Below are positions 8,607 to 16,368 of a stretch of DNA of 64,000 nt, in pieces (position 1 is the first letter of the stretch; every line of letters starts with the position of its first letter). Origin of the DNA: CAYYUA01 sp964542585 (lineage in GTDB: Bacteria; Bacteroidota; Bacteroidia; CAILMK01; CAYYUA01). Position numbers and translations under genes: made by a program. The notes under the pieces were generated by a model. It was not told the origin of the DNA. It made no database searches and was given only the letters and a program-made list of their open reading frames with translations. The stretch is taken from positions 62,001 to 126,000 of the forward strand of contig CAZIUI010000001.1 of NCBI GenBank assembly GCA_964542585.1, written 5' to 3'.

Positions 8607-9104
8607 ATGCAACCTGAAAAATCATATTTTTTTAAAAAGCAATTACCCGAATTACTAAGGCAACTAAATCCTAATCAAAAGCCCGAATGGGGCGTACTGA
8701 ATCCCCAAGCTATGGTTGAGCACCTTTCAAGTTCCTGGTACATTAGTAATGGAAGGGCATGGGTAGACCAAAAAACAACGGATACGGAAGCGGAGCAGTA
8801 CCGGATGGTCTTGGATAGTGATGAGCCAATGCCTCCCAATACCAAAAATCCTGGTATGCCTGAGGGAGAGTCTCCCGCAATTCGGAAACCAGACTTAGCC
8901 TCCGCTATTGAGATGCTAGAAGATGAAATTCAACAATTTTTTAAATACTTTGAGCAGAACCCTAATGCTCGCCCTGCTCATCCTTTATTTGGTCCTTTAA
9001 GTTATTATCAGTGGCTTCAATTCCAAACCATGCACATTAAGCACCACCTCCGTCAATTCAATTTGATAAGCGATGAAACAGCCTTTTTAAGTCAATATGA
9101 CTAG
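8607..9104 (+). CDS. DUF1569/DinB-like four-helix protein
   Basis: This 165-residue, mostly helical protein has the layout of the DinB superfamily, probably its DUF1569 branch. The likely metal-ligand histidines are in MVEHLSSS near residue 37 and MHIKHHLRQF near residues 142-147. Members are cytoplasmic metal-binding proteins, some of them thiol transferases, but no reaction can be assigned here. Its TAG stop shares a CTAG palindrome with the stop of the convergent phosphorylase gene. It lies 55 bases after the membrane protein gene and may be co-transcribed with it. Confidence 0.75.
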   Translation: MQPEKSYFFKKQLPELLRQLNPNQKPEWGVLNPQAMVEHLSSSWYISNGRAWVDQKTTDTEAEQYRMVLDSDEPMPPNTKNPGMPEGESPAIRKPDLASAIEMLEDEIQQFFKYFEQNPNARPAHPLFGPLSYYQWLQFQTMHIKHHLRQFNLISDETAFLSQYD

Positions 9105-9967
9105 CTGCTCAAGTTGTTTAGCACTAGCTTGATTATTTGATCCATGGCTTTATTGTGGTCTTGCAGGTAGGTATTAGTTGAACGGTTAGCAAGGGCTAAA
9201 CACACAGTGATAGCCTCATGTCCTAGACCTTTGGCTAGCGCATACAGGGCTGAGGATTCCATTTCAAGGTTTTGGACTTTCAGATCCCTCCATTGAAAAG
9301 TTGCAAAAATGGGTATGAAATTTTGTGCCGGCTTTAAACGGATTGCGCGCCCTTGGGGACCGTAAAAACCTGGGCATGTGAGGGTTAAACCTGATGTGCT
9401 AAAGGAACTTAAATATTCAAATAATGTGGGGGAAGCAGCAGTAGCATTGAATGGTAGGCTTATACCATTCTTGTCCAAATGCATGTACAGGCGTTCTTTT
9501 AGATCAGTCTCATCAGGTGTTTCAGAAAGGTCGTAAAACATTTTAATGTTATCCAGGCCTATAGCGTACCTGCTTAACACTGCTGTTCCGGGAGTAATTG
9601 ATGGCTGTAAGGCTCCACAAGTGCCCAGACGAACAAGGTTCAAAGGCTGAAGCGGTCCCTCACGCTTATTAGGCATAGCCTTCACCAAGGCATCCAGTTC
9701 ATTCACAACAATGTCAATATTATCCGGCCCAATACCGGTACTTAAGACTGATAAAGGCAAGCCTTTGTAATGGCCCGTGTGCGTGAGAAATTCCCTGTTT
9801 TCCTGTTTGACATCAACATTGTCAAAAAATTGGCTGACCTGGTAGACGCGCCCCGGGTCACCTACAAGTAAAATTGTGGAAGCTATCTCATCAGGATGGA
9901 GGTTGAGGTGGTAAATACGTCCATCACTATGCTGTAATAACTCAGAAGAAGATTGTGTTTCCGCCAT
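9101..9967 (-). CDS. Nucleoside phosphorylase (uridine/purine phosphorylase family)
   Basis: This 288-residue enzyme of the PNP/UDP family would cleave nucleosides with phosphate to give a free base and ribose-1-phosphate. Phosphate-binding LLVGDPGRV (about residues 33-41), the STGIGPDN loop and the ribose-binding EMESSALYALA are all present. The length fits the hexameric uridine phosphorylase branch, but base preference cannot be read reliably. It is divergent from the Usp gene and overlaps the upstream DinB-like gene tail-to-tail by four bases. Confidence 0.9.
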   Translation of the reverse strand: MAETQSSSELLQHSDGRIYHLNLHPDEIASTILLVGDPGRVYQVSQFFDNVDVKQENREFLTHTGHYKGLPLSVLSTGIGPDNIDIVVNELDALVKAMPNKREGPLQPLNLVRLGTCGALQPSITPGTAVLSRYAIGLDNIKMFYDLSETPDETDLKERLYMHLDKNGISLPFNATAASPTLFEYLSSFSTSGLTLTCPGFYGPQGRAIRLKPAQNFIPIFATFQWRDLKVQNLEMESSALYALAKGLGHEAITVCLALANRSTNTYLQDHNKAMDQIIKLVLNNLSS

Positions 9968-10002
9968 AAATGGCCATTAATAATGTAGGCTTATGAAATT
10001 TT

Positions 10003-10010
10003 TACCTTTG
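10003..10010 (+). promoter_or_regulatory. -7 promoter element of the Usp gene
   Basis: TACCTTTG matches the TAnnTTTG consensus 47 bases before the ATG. The -33 region is weak. Confidence 0.45.
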
Positions 10011-10057
10011 AATTGTGCAAAGGCTAAGGGATGTTCCAAAAATAAAAAACCTATACC

Positions 10058-10984
10058 ATGGATTTCTCCGATTTTAAAAACACGATGTTAGTTCCTATTG
10101 ATTTCACAGACGATGCCTTGGTTGCGCTGGATCATGCTGGCGGTATTGCTCATGCATTAGAAGATGATAACCACAAGGTTACTTTGCTCTATGTAGCAGA
10201 AAGTGGCGACCTTGATCATCCATATCTGGAAGGAAATCCCTTACCGGAAAACCTTAACAAATCTTTTTTAGTAGAAGGAATTATTAATCGGCTTGAGCAC
10301 CTTAAAAACGAGCGCCTAAAGAATATAAACGCTATCGTCAGCTACGCTATTACAAGTGGCAAGGTATACCGTGAAGTATCGGAGATGGCGGATAAGATGA
10401 AGGCTGACTCTATTGTTATGGGCACAAAAGGCTCACCGAGCAGTTCGGCATTTTTGGGTAGTAATGCTTCACGCGTTGTTCAAACAGCCCCATGCCCGGT
10501 AGTAGTCGTTCGCGAACGGGGTTATGAGAAAGGTTACCAGAACATTGTGCTTCCATTGGATCTAACAAAAGAAACCAAACAAAAGGTGGATTGGGCTATT
10601 AAAGTTGGCCAGTATTACAATGCTAAGGTGCATATCTTTTCTGTATCCCAAGATGACGAGTATTTGCGAAACCGTATTAAGAACAACATAAACCAAGTAG
10701 AAGAGATCCTGAACAACAACAACCTAGAAACAACCGCTACTACGGTTACTGAAATTAACGGTAATTTTGCTCAGGCAACGCTTGATTTTGCGGAGGAAAA
10801 AGGGGCTGATTTGATCATGATTATGAGCCAACAGGAGCGCTCACTTACTGAGTATATTTTTGGTTCTTATGCTCAGCAAATTGTGGGTCGCTCCCATATC
10901 CCTGTCATGTGTATCAATCCGAAAACGAATATTCACGGTTTTTATGAGTCAGGATCACCACACACCGCTTTCCCCTCGGGTTAG
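10058..10984 (+). CDS. Tandem universal stress protein (UspA family)
   Basis: The 308-residue protein contains two Usp folds in tandem, about residues 8-152 and 165-300. The first repeat keeps the ATP-binding loop pattern G-x2-G-x9-G-S/N (GTKGSPSSSAFLGSNAS). The second has a degraded loop (MSQQERSLTEYIFGS) and probably does not bind nucleotide in the same way. Such proteins are cytoplasmic stress and energy sensors. It has its own promoter and ends five bases before the convergent trhO stop, with no terminator between them. Confidence 0.92.
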   Translation: MDFSDFKNTMLVPIDFTDDALVALDHAGGIAHALEDDNHKVTLLYVAESGDLDHPYLEGNPLPENLNKSFLVEGIINRLEHLKNERLKNINAIVSYAITSGKVYREVSEMADKMKADSIVMGTKGSPSSSAFLGSNASRVVQTAPCPVVVVRERGYEKGYQNIVLPLDLTKETKQKVDWAIKVGQYYNAKVHIFSVSQDDEYLRNRIKNNINQVEEILNNNNLETTATTVTEINGNFAQATLDFAEEKGADLIMIMSQQERSLTEYIFGSYAQQIVGRSHIPVMCINPKTNIHGFYESGSPHTAFPSG

Positions 10985-10989
10985 CAATA

Positions 10990-11937
10990 CTACGATGTAA
11001 CATTTTTGTTTTTAGATTTGGGGTAATAGCCGGTCCCATCATAAGGGCGCCTCAGGGGGTGCTCACGGCATTCCTCTGAGCAGCAGCCTTCCCATTCCCA
11101 TCCGCATTCTTCGCATATAACCACCTTTTGGTGACAAGCTGAATTGGCACAGTTGATCATCCTGGCGCTTAGTTTTCCGCAATGAACACACGTAGAGGTG
11201 TGAGAAGGGTTAACTTGGTTAACATCAATTACAACCCTTTCGTCAAATACATAGCATTTGCCTTCAAAATCTTCTCCTTTTTCTTTTTGAGCGTAGTTTA
11301 ATATCCCCCCTTCCAGCTGGTATACTTCATTAAACCCTTGGGCCTTGAGCATTGCTGTGGCCTTTTCACATTTAATGCCTCCAGTGCAGTAGGTAAGGAT
11401 TTTTTGTTCTTTATAATTTGCTAGTTCATCCATGTGATCCGATAATTCCCGGAAAGTACGTATCGGAAAAGTCACGGCATTTTTGAAATGACCGATGGTG
11501 GTTTCATAATCCGACCTGACGTCTAGTACCACAACATCGGAGCGATCCTTCATAGCTTTAAACTCGGATGGGGTTAAATGCCTTCCTGTCTGTTTAAGTG
11601 GCGACTGGTCCCGGGTAGCTTGTAAGGCGGAATTAACAATTTCATGCTTATGCTTAACCCTGATTTTGTGTAAGTAGGGTTGATCAGTTGAAGCCACCTT
11701 GAAATGAATATCCCTAAACTCCGGGGATTTCAACAACGTTTCTCGATACTGCCGACATTGGTAAGCAGCCCCTGAAATGACCCCGTTGATACCTTCTTCG
11801 GCAATAATGATTCTTGCGGCCAACCCTAGTCTGTTACAAAGGCCTTTTTGATGCTCTACATGATCCTTGGGGCTATCTAGGGGGATATACTTGTAAAAGG
11901 AGAATACTTCAAAGTTGTTTAAACTTTGATCAAACAT
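10990..11937 (-). CDS. trhO: tRNA uridine-34 5-hydroxylase (rhodanese family)
   Basis: This 315-residue TrhO (YceA) enzyme makes 5-hydroxyuridine at tRNA position 34 using oxygen. An N-terminal acylphosphatase-like domain (about 1-100) precedes a rhodanese domain (about 125-220). The active-site loop TYCTGGIKCEKA carries Cys184, with Cys190 as a second family-specific cysteine. The C-terminal part is rich in CxxC pairs (CVHCGK, CEECGW, CCSEEC), as in TrhO. A near-perfect palindrome overlaps its promoter. Confidence 0.94.
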   Translation of the reverse strand: MFDQSLNNFEVFSFYKYIPLDSPKDHVEHQKGLCNRLGLAARIIIAEEGINGVISGAAYQCRQYRETLLKSPEFRDIHFKVASTDQPYLHKIRVKHKHEIVNSALQATRDQSPLKQTGRHLTPSEFKAMKDRSDVVVLDVRSDYETTIGHFKNAVTFPIRTFRELSDHMDELANYKEQKILTYCTGGIKCEKATAMLKAQGFNEVYQLEGGILNYAQKEKGEDFEGKCYVFDERVVIDVNQVNPSHTSTCVHCGKLSARMINCANSACHQKVVICEECGWEWEGCCSEECREHPLRRPYDGTGYYPKSKNKNVTS

Positions 11938-11942
11938 GATTG

Positions 11943-11970
11943 GCGCTTTTAACGCAAAGTTAAAAAGCGC
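11943..11970 (-). promoter_or_regulatory. trhO promoter embedded in an inverted repeat
   Basis: On the minus strand TAACTTTG (11955-11962) matches TAnnTTTG. It lies inside an inverted repeat of GCGCTTTTAAC and GTTAAAAAGCGC, 11-bp arms with one bulged base and a 5-base loop. The overlap suggests an operator. A weak terminator for the upstream gene is an alternative, although no T-run follows. Confidence 0.5.
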
Positions 11971-12023
11971 TAAACAACATTTAACGAATCATCCTTGCCA
12001 GCTTAAATCCGATTGATAAAAGG

Positions 12024-12407
12024 CTATTGATTAACAATGTTTAAGCGCTCAGTAATAGTTTTACCCTTTATATGAATTTTATAGAAGTATATACCCGGTT
12101 TAACATCTGACACATCCATTTTTACGGTATGGATACCCTTACTGTAAAAGTCTTCATCCAAACTTTTCATCTGATTTCCTAGCAAGTCAAACAACTGAAC
12201 AGAGACCTGCTGTGGGTTACTAAGTTTGAATTTGAAGTAGGAATATTCTCTAACAGGATTGGGGTAACTTCCTAAAAATTTAAGGCTATCTGGTGAAGGT
12301 TGTTCCACCTGATAGGTTACTAATCCATGGGCATCCTTTCGGGCAATAGCAGTATTGTTAAACGTGTAAATCAAGGAAAATAAGACAAGTGTAAATAAGA
12401 AACGCAT
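12024..12407 (-). CDS. Short secreted protein made mostly of a T9SS sorting domain
   Basis: The 127-residue protein has a signal peptide (about 1-22, MRFLFTLVLFSLIYTF) followed almost at once by a type A T9SS C-terminal sorting domain. That domain has FLGSYPNPVREYSYFKF, a central VQLFDLLGNQM strand pair and VKPGIYFYKI near the end. Only about 20 residues separate the two, so there is no obvious cargo. I use the ATG at 12407 because the longer frame needs a TTG at 12434 that lies close to the -7 element. Orphan sorting domains may be truncated cargo genes or surface adaptors. Confidence 0.85.
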   Translation of the reverse strand: MRFLFTLVLFSLIYTFNNTAIARKDAHGLVTYQVEQPSPDSLKFLGSYPNPVREYSYFKFKLSNPQQVSVQLFDLLGNQMKSLDEDFYSKGIHTVKMDVSDVKPGIYFYKIHIKGKTITERLNIVNQ

Positions 12408-12444
12408 AAGCAAGAGGGCTTTTTTATAATACAATCTCTTTCAT

Positions 12445-12452
12445 CAAATGTA
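12445..12452 (-). promoter_or_regulatory. -7 promoter element of the orphan sorting-domain gene
   Basis: The minus strand reads TACATTTG, matching TAnnTTTG, 37 bases before the ATG at 12407. Confidence 0.4.
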
Positions 12453-12484
12453 ACCATTTTATTTTACTCATTATTCATGCCATA

Positions 12485-13096
12485 TTAATGCATACGATCG
12501 CCCCTCACTTCTAGGTTATTGATGATTTTCGCTTCTTCTTCAAGGAGCTCCCGCCAGCGCTTTTCTACAGCTTCCTCATCCAAATAAGCTTTAGCCAGGT
12601 TGATAAATAACCGGTAATGGCCGGCCTCAGAAACCATCAATTCGTAATAAAACTTCTGCAGCTGAGGATCCTCAAGGTTTTTATGCAACAATTTAAACCG
12701 CTCACAGCTGCGGGCTTCAATAAGGGCAGCGGTAAGAAGGCGGTCCATGAATTGGTCAGTCCCATCGCCACCTTTACGAATGTGTTTTAATAGCTGGTTT
12801 ACATATTCATCCTTACGTTGGCGCCCAAGCTCAATTCCGCGTTTACGCATTTCATTTAAAACCGCACGGAAGTGGCCCCATTCTTCCGTCACAACCGGGG
12901 TAAGCTCATCCACCAATTGGGTTTTTTCAGGGTATTGTACGATCAGGCTAATGCAAGTAGTAGCTGCTTTTTGCTCACAGTAAGCATGGTCCGTTAAAAT
13001 AGCCTTTAAGCTTATGGAAGCCAGATTCGCCCAGCGTGGATCTGTGGGTAAAGATAGTCCTAAAACGCTCTTATCCTTGGTTTCTGCTTGGTTCAT
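12485..13096 (-). CDS. miaE: tRNA-(ms2io6A)-hydroxylase-like diiron protein
   Basis: This 203-residue helical protein of the MiaE family belongs to the ferritin-like diiron superfamily and would hydroxylate the modified adenosine at tRNA position 37. The paired iron-ligand motifs are visible as EEWGHF (about residues 70-75), EARSCERF and SEAGHYRLF. The length is typical. It is 12 bases downstream of the free-methionine sulfoxide reductase gene, so the two probably form an operon. With trhO nearby, two oxygen-dependent tRNA modification enzymes lie within 2 kb. Confidence 0.9.
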   Translation of the reverse strand: MNQAETKDKSVLGLSLPTDPRWANLASISLKAILTDHAYCEQKAATTCISLIVQYPEKTQLVDELTPVVTEEWGHFRAVLNEMRKRGIELGRQRKDEYVNQLLKHIRKGGDGTDQFMDRLLTAALIEARSCERFKLLHKNLEDPQLQKFYYELMVSEAGHYRLFINLAKAYLDEEAVEKRWRELLEEEAKIINNLEVRGDRMH

Positions 13097-13108
13097 AAAC
13101 CTTGTTTT

Positions 13109-13570
13109 TTATTGTGTAGCGTCCATACTCAACAGCCACTCAGCTACTCGCTTTAAATAGGCCTCATCCTCATCATCAAAGGCATCTTTTTCAGTACTAT
13201 CGATGTCCAGAACAAATGCTATTTGATCACCTCTAAAGCCCGGGATAACGATTTCACTTTGAGTCTCTGGGTGGCAAGCAATGTAGTTATCTAATTGGCT
13301 TACATCGTTAACCCTGTGAATATGCCTTTTGCTAGCCGTCAGCCCACAAAGCCCCTTGCCGTAATCAATTTTGGTACAGGGTAAGGTTCCGGAATAAGGG
13401 CCTAGCACTAGTTTGTCAGGCTTAGCTAAGTAAAGGCCAACCCAGAATAAGCTCAATTTTTCTTGAAGCAGGGATAAAACATTGAGTTGATTTACAGCTA
13501 TTGGTAACTCTTTATCAAATAAGCCCTCCAACGACTTAAGCAGTTCCTCATATTGGGTAACCTTTGACAT
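13109..13570 (-). CDS. Free methionine-(R)-sulfoxide reductase (GAF domain)
   Basis: The protein is a 153-residue single GAF domain. All three cysteines of the fRMsr family are present: Cys65 in LPCTKI, Cys75 in GLCG and Cys99 in YIACHPETQSEIVIP. These cysteines reduce free methionine-R-sulfoxide in the cytosol, and their presence separates the enzyme from signalling GAF domains. The EIVIP segment that closes the pocket is also conserved. It leads the miaE operon and has a -7 promoter element just upstream. Confidence 0.93.
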   Translation of the reverse strand: MSKVTQYEELLKSLEGLFDKELPIAVNQLNVLSLLQEKLSLFWVGLYLAKPDKLVLGPYSGTLPCTKIDYGKGLCGLTASKRHIHRVNDVSQLDNYIACHPETQSEIVIPGFRGDQIAFVLDIDSTEKDAFDDEDEAYLKRVAEWLLSMDATQ

Positions 13571-13587
13571 GGCATTCTGCTTTGCTA

Positions 13588-13595
13588 CAAATTTA
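13588..13595 (-). promoter_or_regulatory. -7 promoter element of the fRMsr-miaE operon
   Basis: The minus strand reads TAAATTTG, matching TAnnTTTG, 17 bases before the ATG. The leader would be only about ten bases long. Confidence 0.45.
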
Positions 13596-13804
13596 CAAGG
13601 AAATCAGCGGTGTCCGAGATGATAATTTACACCTCCTTTGTTTGTCATTACCATTGATAAGGTACTTTTAAAGGTAAGCTAATGAACAAGCCTAAAGGTT
13701 TTTCATAAGTAAAACTGTTTTTTTGCTTTTATAAAAAACCGGAAATTAAACCTTCTATAAAAAGTTAGAAGCTTTAAGACTTTGCCTAGAAAAACTACAA
13801 CTGC

Positions 13805-15037
13805 ATGCTAAAACCCTCTACGATAGCGCAATCCGTGGAAGCCCTATTTCCCGCAATAGTAACCCATAGACGCCAACTTCATGCTTACCCGGAATTGTCA
13901 TTCAAGGAATATAAAACCGCCAAATACCTAGCGGAAGTCCTGGAATCATGGGAAGTAGATTTTGAGCCTATCGCTGAAACGGGATTGGTAGCGTATATCA
14001 AGGGCGGTAATCCAGGCAGGGTCACAGTTGCGCTCAGGGCAGATATAGACGCACTGCCTATAGCAGAGAATAATGCCACCACCTATGCTTCTCAAAATGA
14101 TGGTGTGATGCATGCCTGTGGTCACGATGTACATACGGCAAGCATGCTTGGGGTTGTAGCTTTTTTAATGCAAAACCGGGATGCCTTTGAGGGGACGTTC
14201 AAGGTGATATTTCAGCCGGGTGAAGAACAAGCTCCAGGTGGTGCCAATAAAATCATAGAAGCCGGCGGTCTTCAAGATCCGACCCCTCATGTAATTTTTG
14301 GGCAGCATGTTCATCCCGAATTACCGGCTGGCCATGTCGGCATGCGAACGGGCCCTTTTATGGCTTCCTCCGATGAAATTCGGGTTACCATTGAAGGAAA
14401 AGGCGGCCATGCAGCGATGCCCCATAAATTGGTAGATCCCGTTGTCGTGGCTAGTCATCTTGTTATTAGTTTACAGCAATTGGTAAGCAGAATGACCAAT
14501 CCCACCATGCCTTGCGTCTTGTCATTTGGCCGGATACAGGGTGATGGATCGAATAATGTGATCCCTGACATGGTGTACCTGGAAGGAACTTTCCGTACGT
14601 TTGATGAGCAATGGCGGGAGGAAGCTTTGGCCAAAATTCGTCATATGGTTCATAACCTTTCAAGTAGTATGGGAGCTGGGGCAGATGTGGGTATCAAACC
14701 AGGTTACCCGGCCTTGGAAAACGGGGAAGCCGTTACTAAGCGAGCCCGCCAGGCGGCTGAAGATTTTCTTGGCTCTGAATATGTCCATACATTGCCACCT
14801 CGTCCCACTGCAGAGGATTTTGCGTTTTATTTACAGGAAATTCCAGGATGCTTTTACCGGATAGGAGTTGCGGATCCTTCAAACCCAGCGGAGCAACATG
14901 ACTTGCACACCAATCGTTTTGACATTGATGAGGAATCCCTCAAGACGGGTGTAGGCGTAATGGCTTATGTTGCTTTGCAGGAAATGGCCTATCAAGTTCA
15001 AAATCATGCAAATAAAAATCAAAATACCACGAATTAA
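13805..15037 (+). CDS. M20 family amidohydrolase / aminoacylase
   Basis: This 410-residue M20D peptidase-family hydrolase is the type that removes acyl groups from amino acids or hydrolyses related amides (IAA-amino acid hydrolase/hippurate hydrolase group). Metal ligands are visible: Cys105 and His107 in ACGHDVHTA, the Glu140-Glu141 pair in PGEEQAPGG, His168 in GQHVHPELP and a C-terminal histidine near LHTNRFD. The middle lid domain (about 190-300) contains GKGGHAAMPH. No signal peptide is seen, so it is cytoplasmic. The substrate is unknown. It overlaps the next gene by 32 bases. Confidence 0.92.
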   Translation: MLKPSTIAQSVEALFPAIVTHRRQLHAYPELSFKEYKTAKYLAEVLESWEVDFEPIAETGLVAYIKGGNPGRVTVALRADIDALPIAENNATTYASQNDGVMHACGHDVHTASMLGVVAFLMQNRDAFEGTFKVIFQPGEEQAPGGANKIIEAGGLQDPTPHVIFGQHVHPELPAGHVGMRTGPFMASSDEIRVTIEGKGGHAAMPHKLVDPVVVASHLVISLQQLVSRMTNPTMPCVLSFGRIQGDGSNNVIPDMVYLEGTFRTFDEQWREEALAKIRHMVHNLSSSMGAGADVGIKPGYPALENGEAVTKRARQAAEDFLGSEYVHTLPPRPTAEDFAFYLQEIPGCFYRIGVADPSNPAEQHDLHTNRFDIDEESLKTGVGVMAYVALQEMAYQVQNHANKNQNTTN

Positions 15038-16313
15038 TATCGTATTTTCCTTTATAGGGTTGTTATACTTAGCACTTTTTTTGGCGCCGCTTTCGGGAAT
15101 CGGGCAAACCATTCGCTGTGGTACCGATCAGGTAAATGATCCGGACCCAAAAGACCGTGCGAAAACGAATGATTTGCAGCCTGGTTACGATGTTGGTCAA
15201 CAACGTTTTCACGTGATACCAGTGGTGGTCCATATCGTTTATGATGCCCCGATCAATAAACTTTCCAAACCACTGGTTAGAAGCCAGATCGATGCATTGA
15301 ATGATGATTTTGGCAGGGCAGGTGAATACAAGGATGTTGAAGTAGCCAATGGAGCTGATACCCGTATTCGGTTCTGCCTTGCTAATAAAGACCCTGAGGG
15401 TAATGTAACCGATGGGATTACCTACACGAAAGTAAGCGATGCCGCAGTTCAGTTAAGGTCAGACACACCAAATAAAGCTAAACAAGCTATCCGCTGGCCT
15501 ACGGATCGTTATATGAATATCTGGGTTGTGCGTGAGATCAAGAATAACGCTCCTAACCGCAGGATACAGGGATTTGCTTTTTTACCGCCTAATGCAGCTA
15601 ATTCCGGCAAGGATGGCATCGTCATGGATTACCGCTATTTTGGAAAAAGCAACCCTCGAAACAGGTATTTTAAAGAAGGAAGGGTATGCACGCATGAAGT
15701 TGGACACTACCTTAACCTGTTTCACCCGTGGGGTCCTGGGGCTGAAAGTGGTTGTAATAAGGATGATCAGGTAGATGACACCCCTCTTTGCAAGGGTCCT
15801 TTTCAGAAAGTACAATCACCAAATCCTTGCGAGTCCGACCCAATCCATGAATGCCCAAGATTTGAAAGGATGACCAGCAACTTCATGGAGTACAGCATTG
15901 ATCGGTGCATGAAGGCCTTTACTGCAGGCCAACGCAAACGTATGCGTGATGCCATCACTGAGTACCGTTCTAAGCTGGTTTCATTTTCCAACATGACCAA
16001 TACCGGATGTATCGATACCTATGATAGCCTCAATAGCCGCGACACCTTTAACGCAGCCCTCTATCCTGAAGTCAATGCATTTCCTAATCCGGCTGATCAA
16101 AAGGTTTTTATAAATACCTTAGCTAAATCCGAAAAAATCCTGAGTGCTTCCCTTATGACACTACAGGGGCAAACTGTTAAAAGACCAGCACTATCGGGGA
16201 TCAGAACTGGCAGGAACAGTCTGAACGTTAGTGATTTGAAAGAGGGCATATACATCCTGCAGGTAACTTTTGGCAATACCGTAAAGCAGCAGGAAATTGT
16301 TATTCAACATTAG
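15006..16313 (+). CDS. Secreted M43-family zinc metalloprotease with T9SS sorting domain
   Basis: This 435-residue protein resembles the cytophagalysin/pappalysin group (M43). It has a signal peptide (ending near LSGIGQ), a catalytic domain with the zinc motif HEVGHYLNLFH (His230, Glu231, His234, His240), and a following methionine turn in NFMEYSIDRCM. A C-terminal type A T9SS sorting domain begins near AFPNPADQKVF and ends KQQEIVIQH. I start it at the ATG at 15006, where the signal peptide begins; an earlier ATG at 14967 would add residues that spoil it. It is probably exported and attached to or released from the cell surface. Confidence 0.93.
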   Translation: MQIKIKIPRINIVFSFIGLLYLALFLAPLSGIGQTIRCGTDQVNDPDPKDRAKTNDLQPGYDVGQQRFHVIPVVVHIVYDAPINKLSKPLVRSQIDALNDDFGRAGEYKDVEVANGADTRIRFCLANKDPEGNVTDGITYTKVSDAAVQLRSDTPNKAKQAIRWPTDRYMNIWVVREIKNNAPNRRIQGFAFLPPNAANSGKDGIVMDYRYFGKSNPRNRYFKEGRVCTHEVGHYLNLFHPWGPGAESGCNKDDQVDDTPLCKGPFQKVQSPNPCESDPIHECPRFERMTSNFMEYSIDRCMKAFTAGQRKRMRDAITEYRSKLVSFSNMTNTGCIDTYDSLNSRDTFNAALYPEVNAFPNPADQKVFINTLAKSEKILSASLMTLQGQTVKRPALSGIRTGRNSLNVSDLKEGIYILQVTFGNTVKQQEIVIQH

Positions 16314-16368
16314 GGTCCATTTGAACCTTTATTGAGGTCTGCTTATTAAATTGTAAAAATTACGAATC

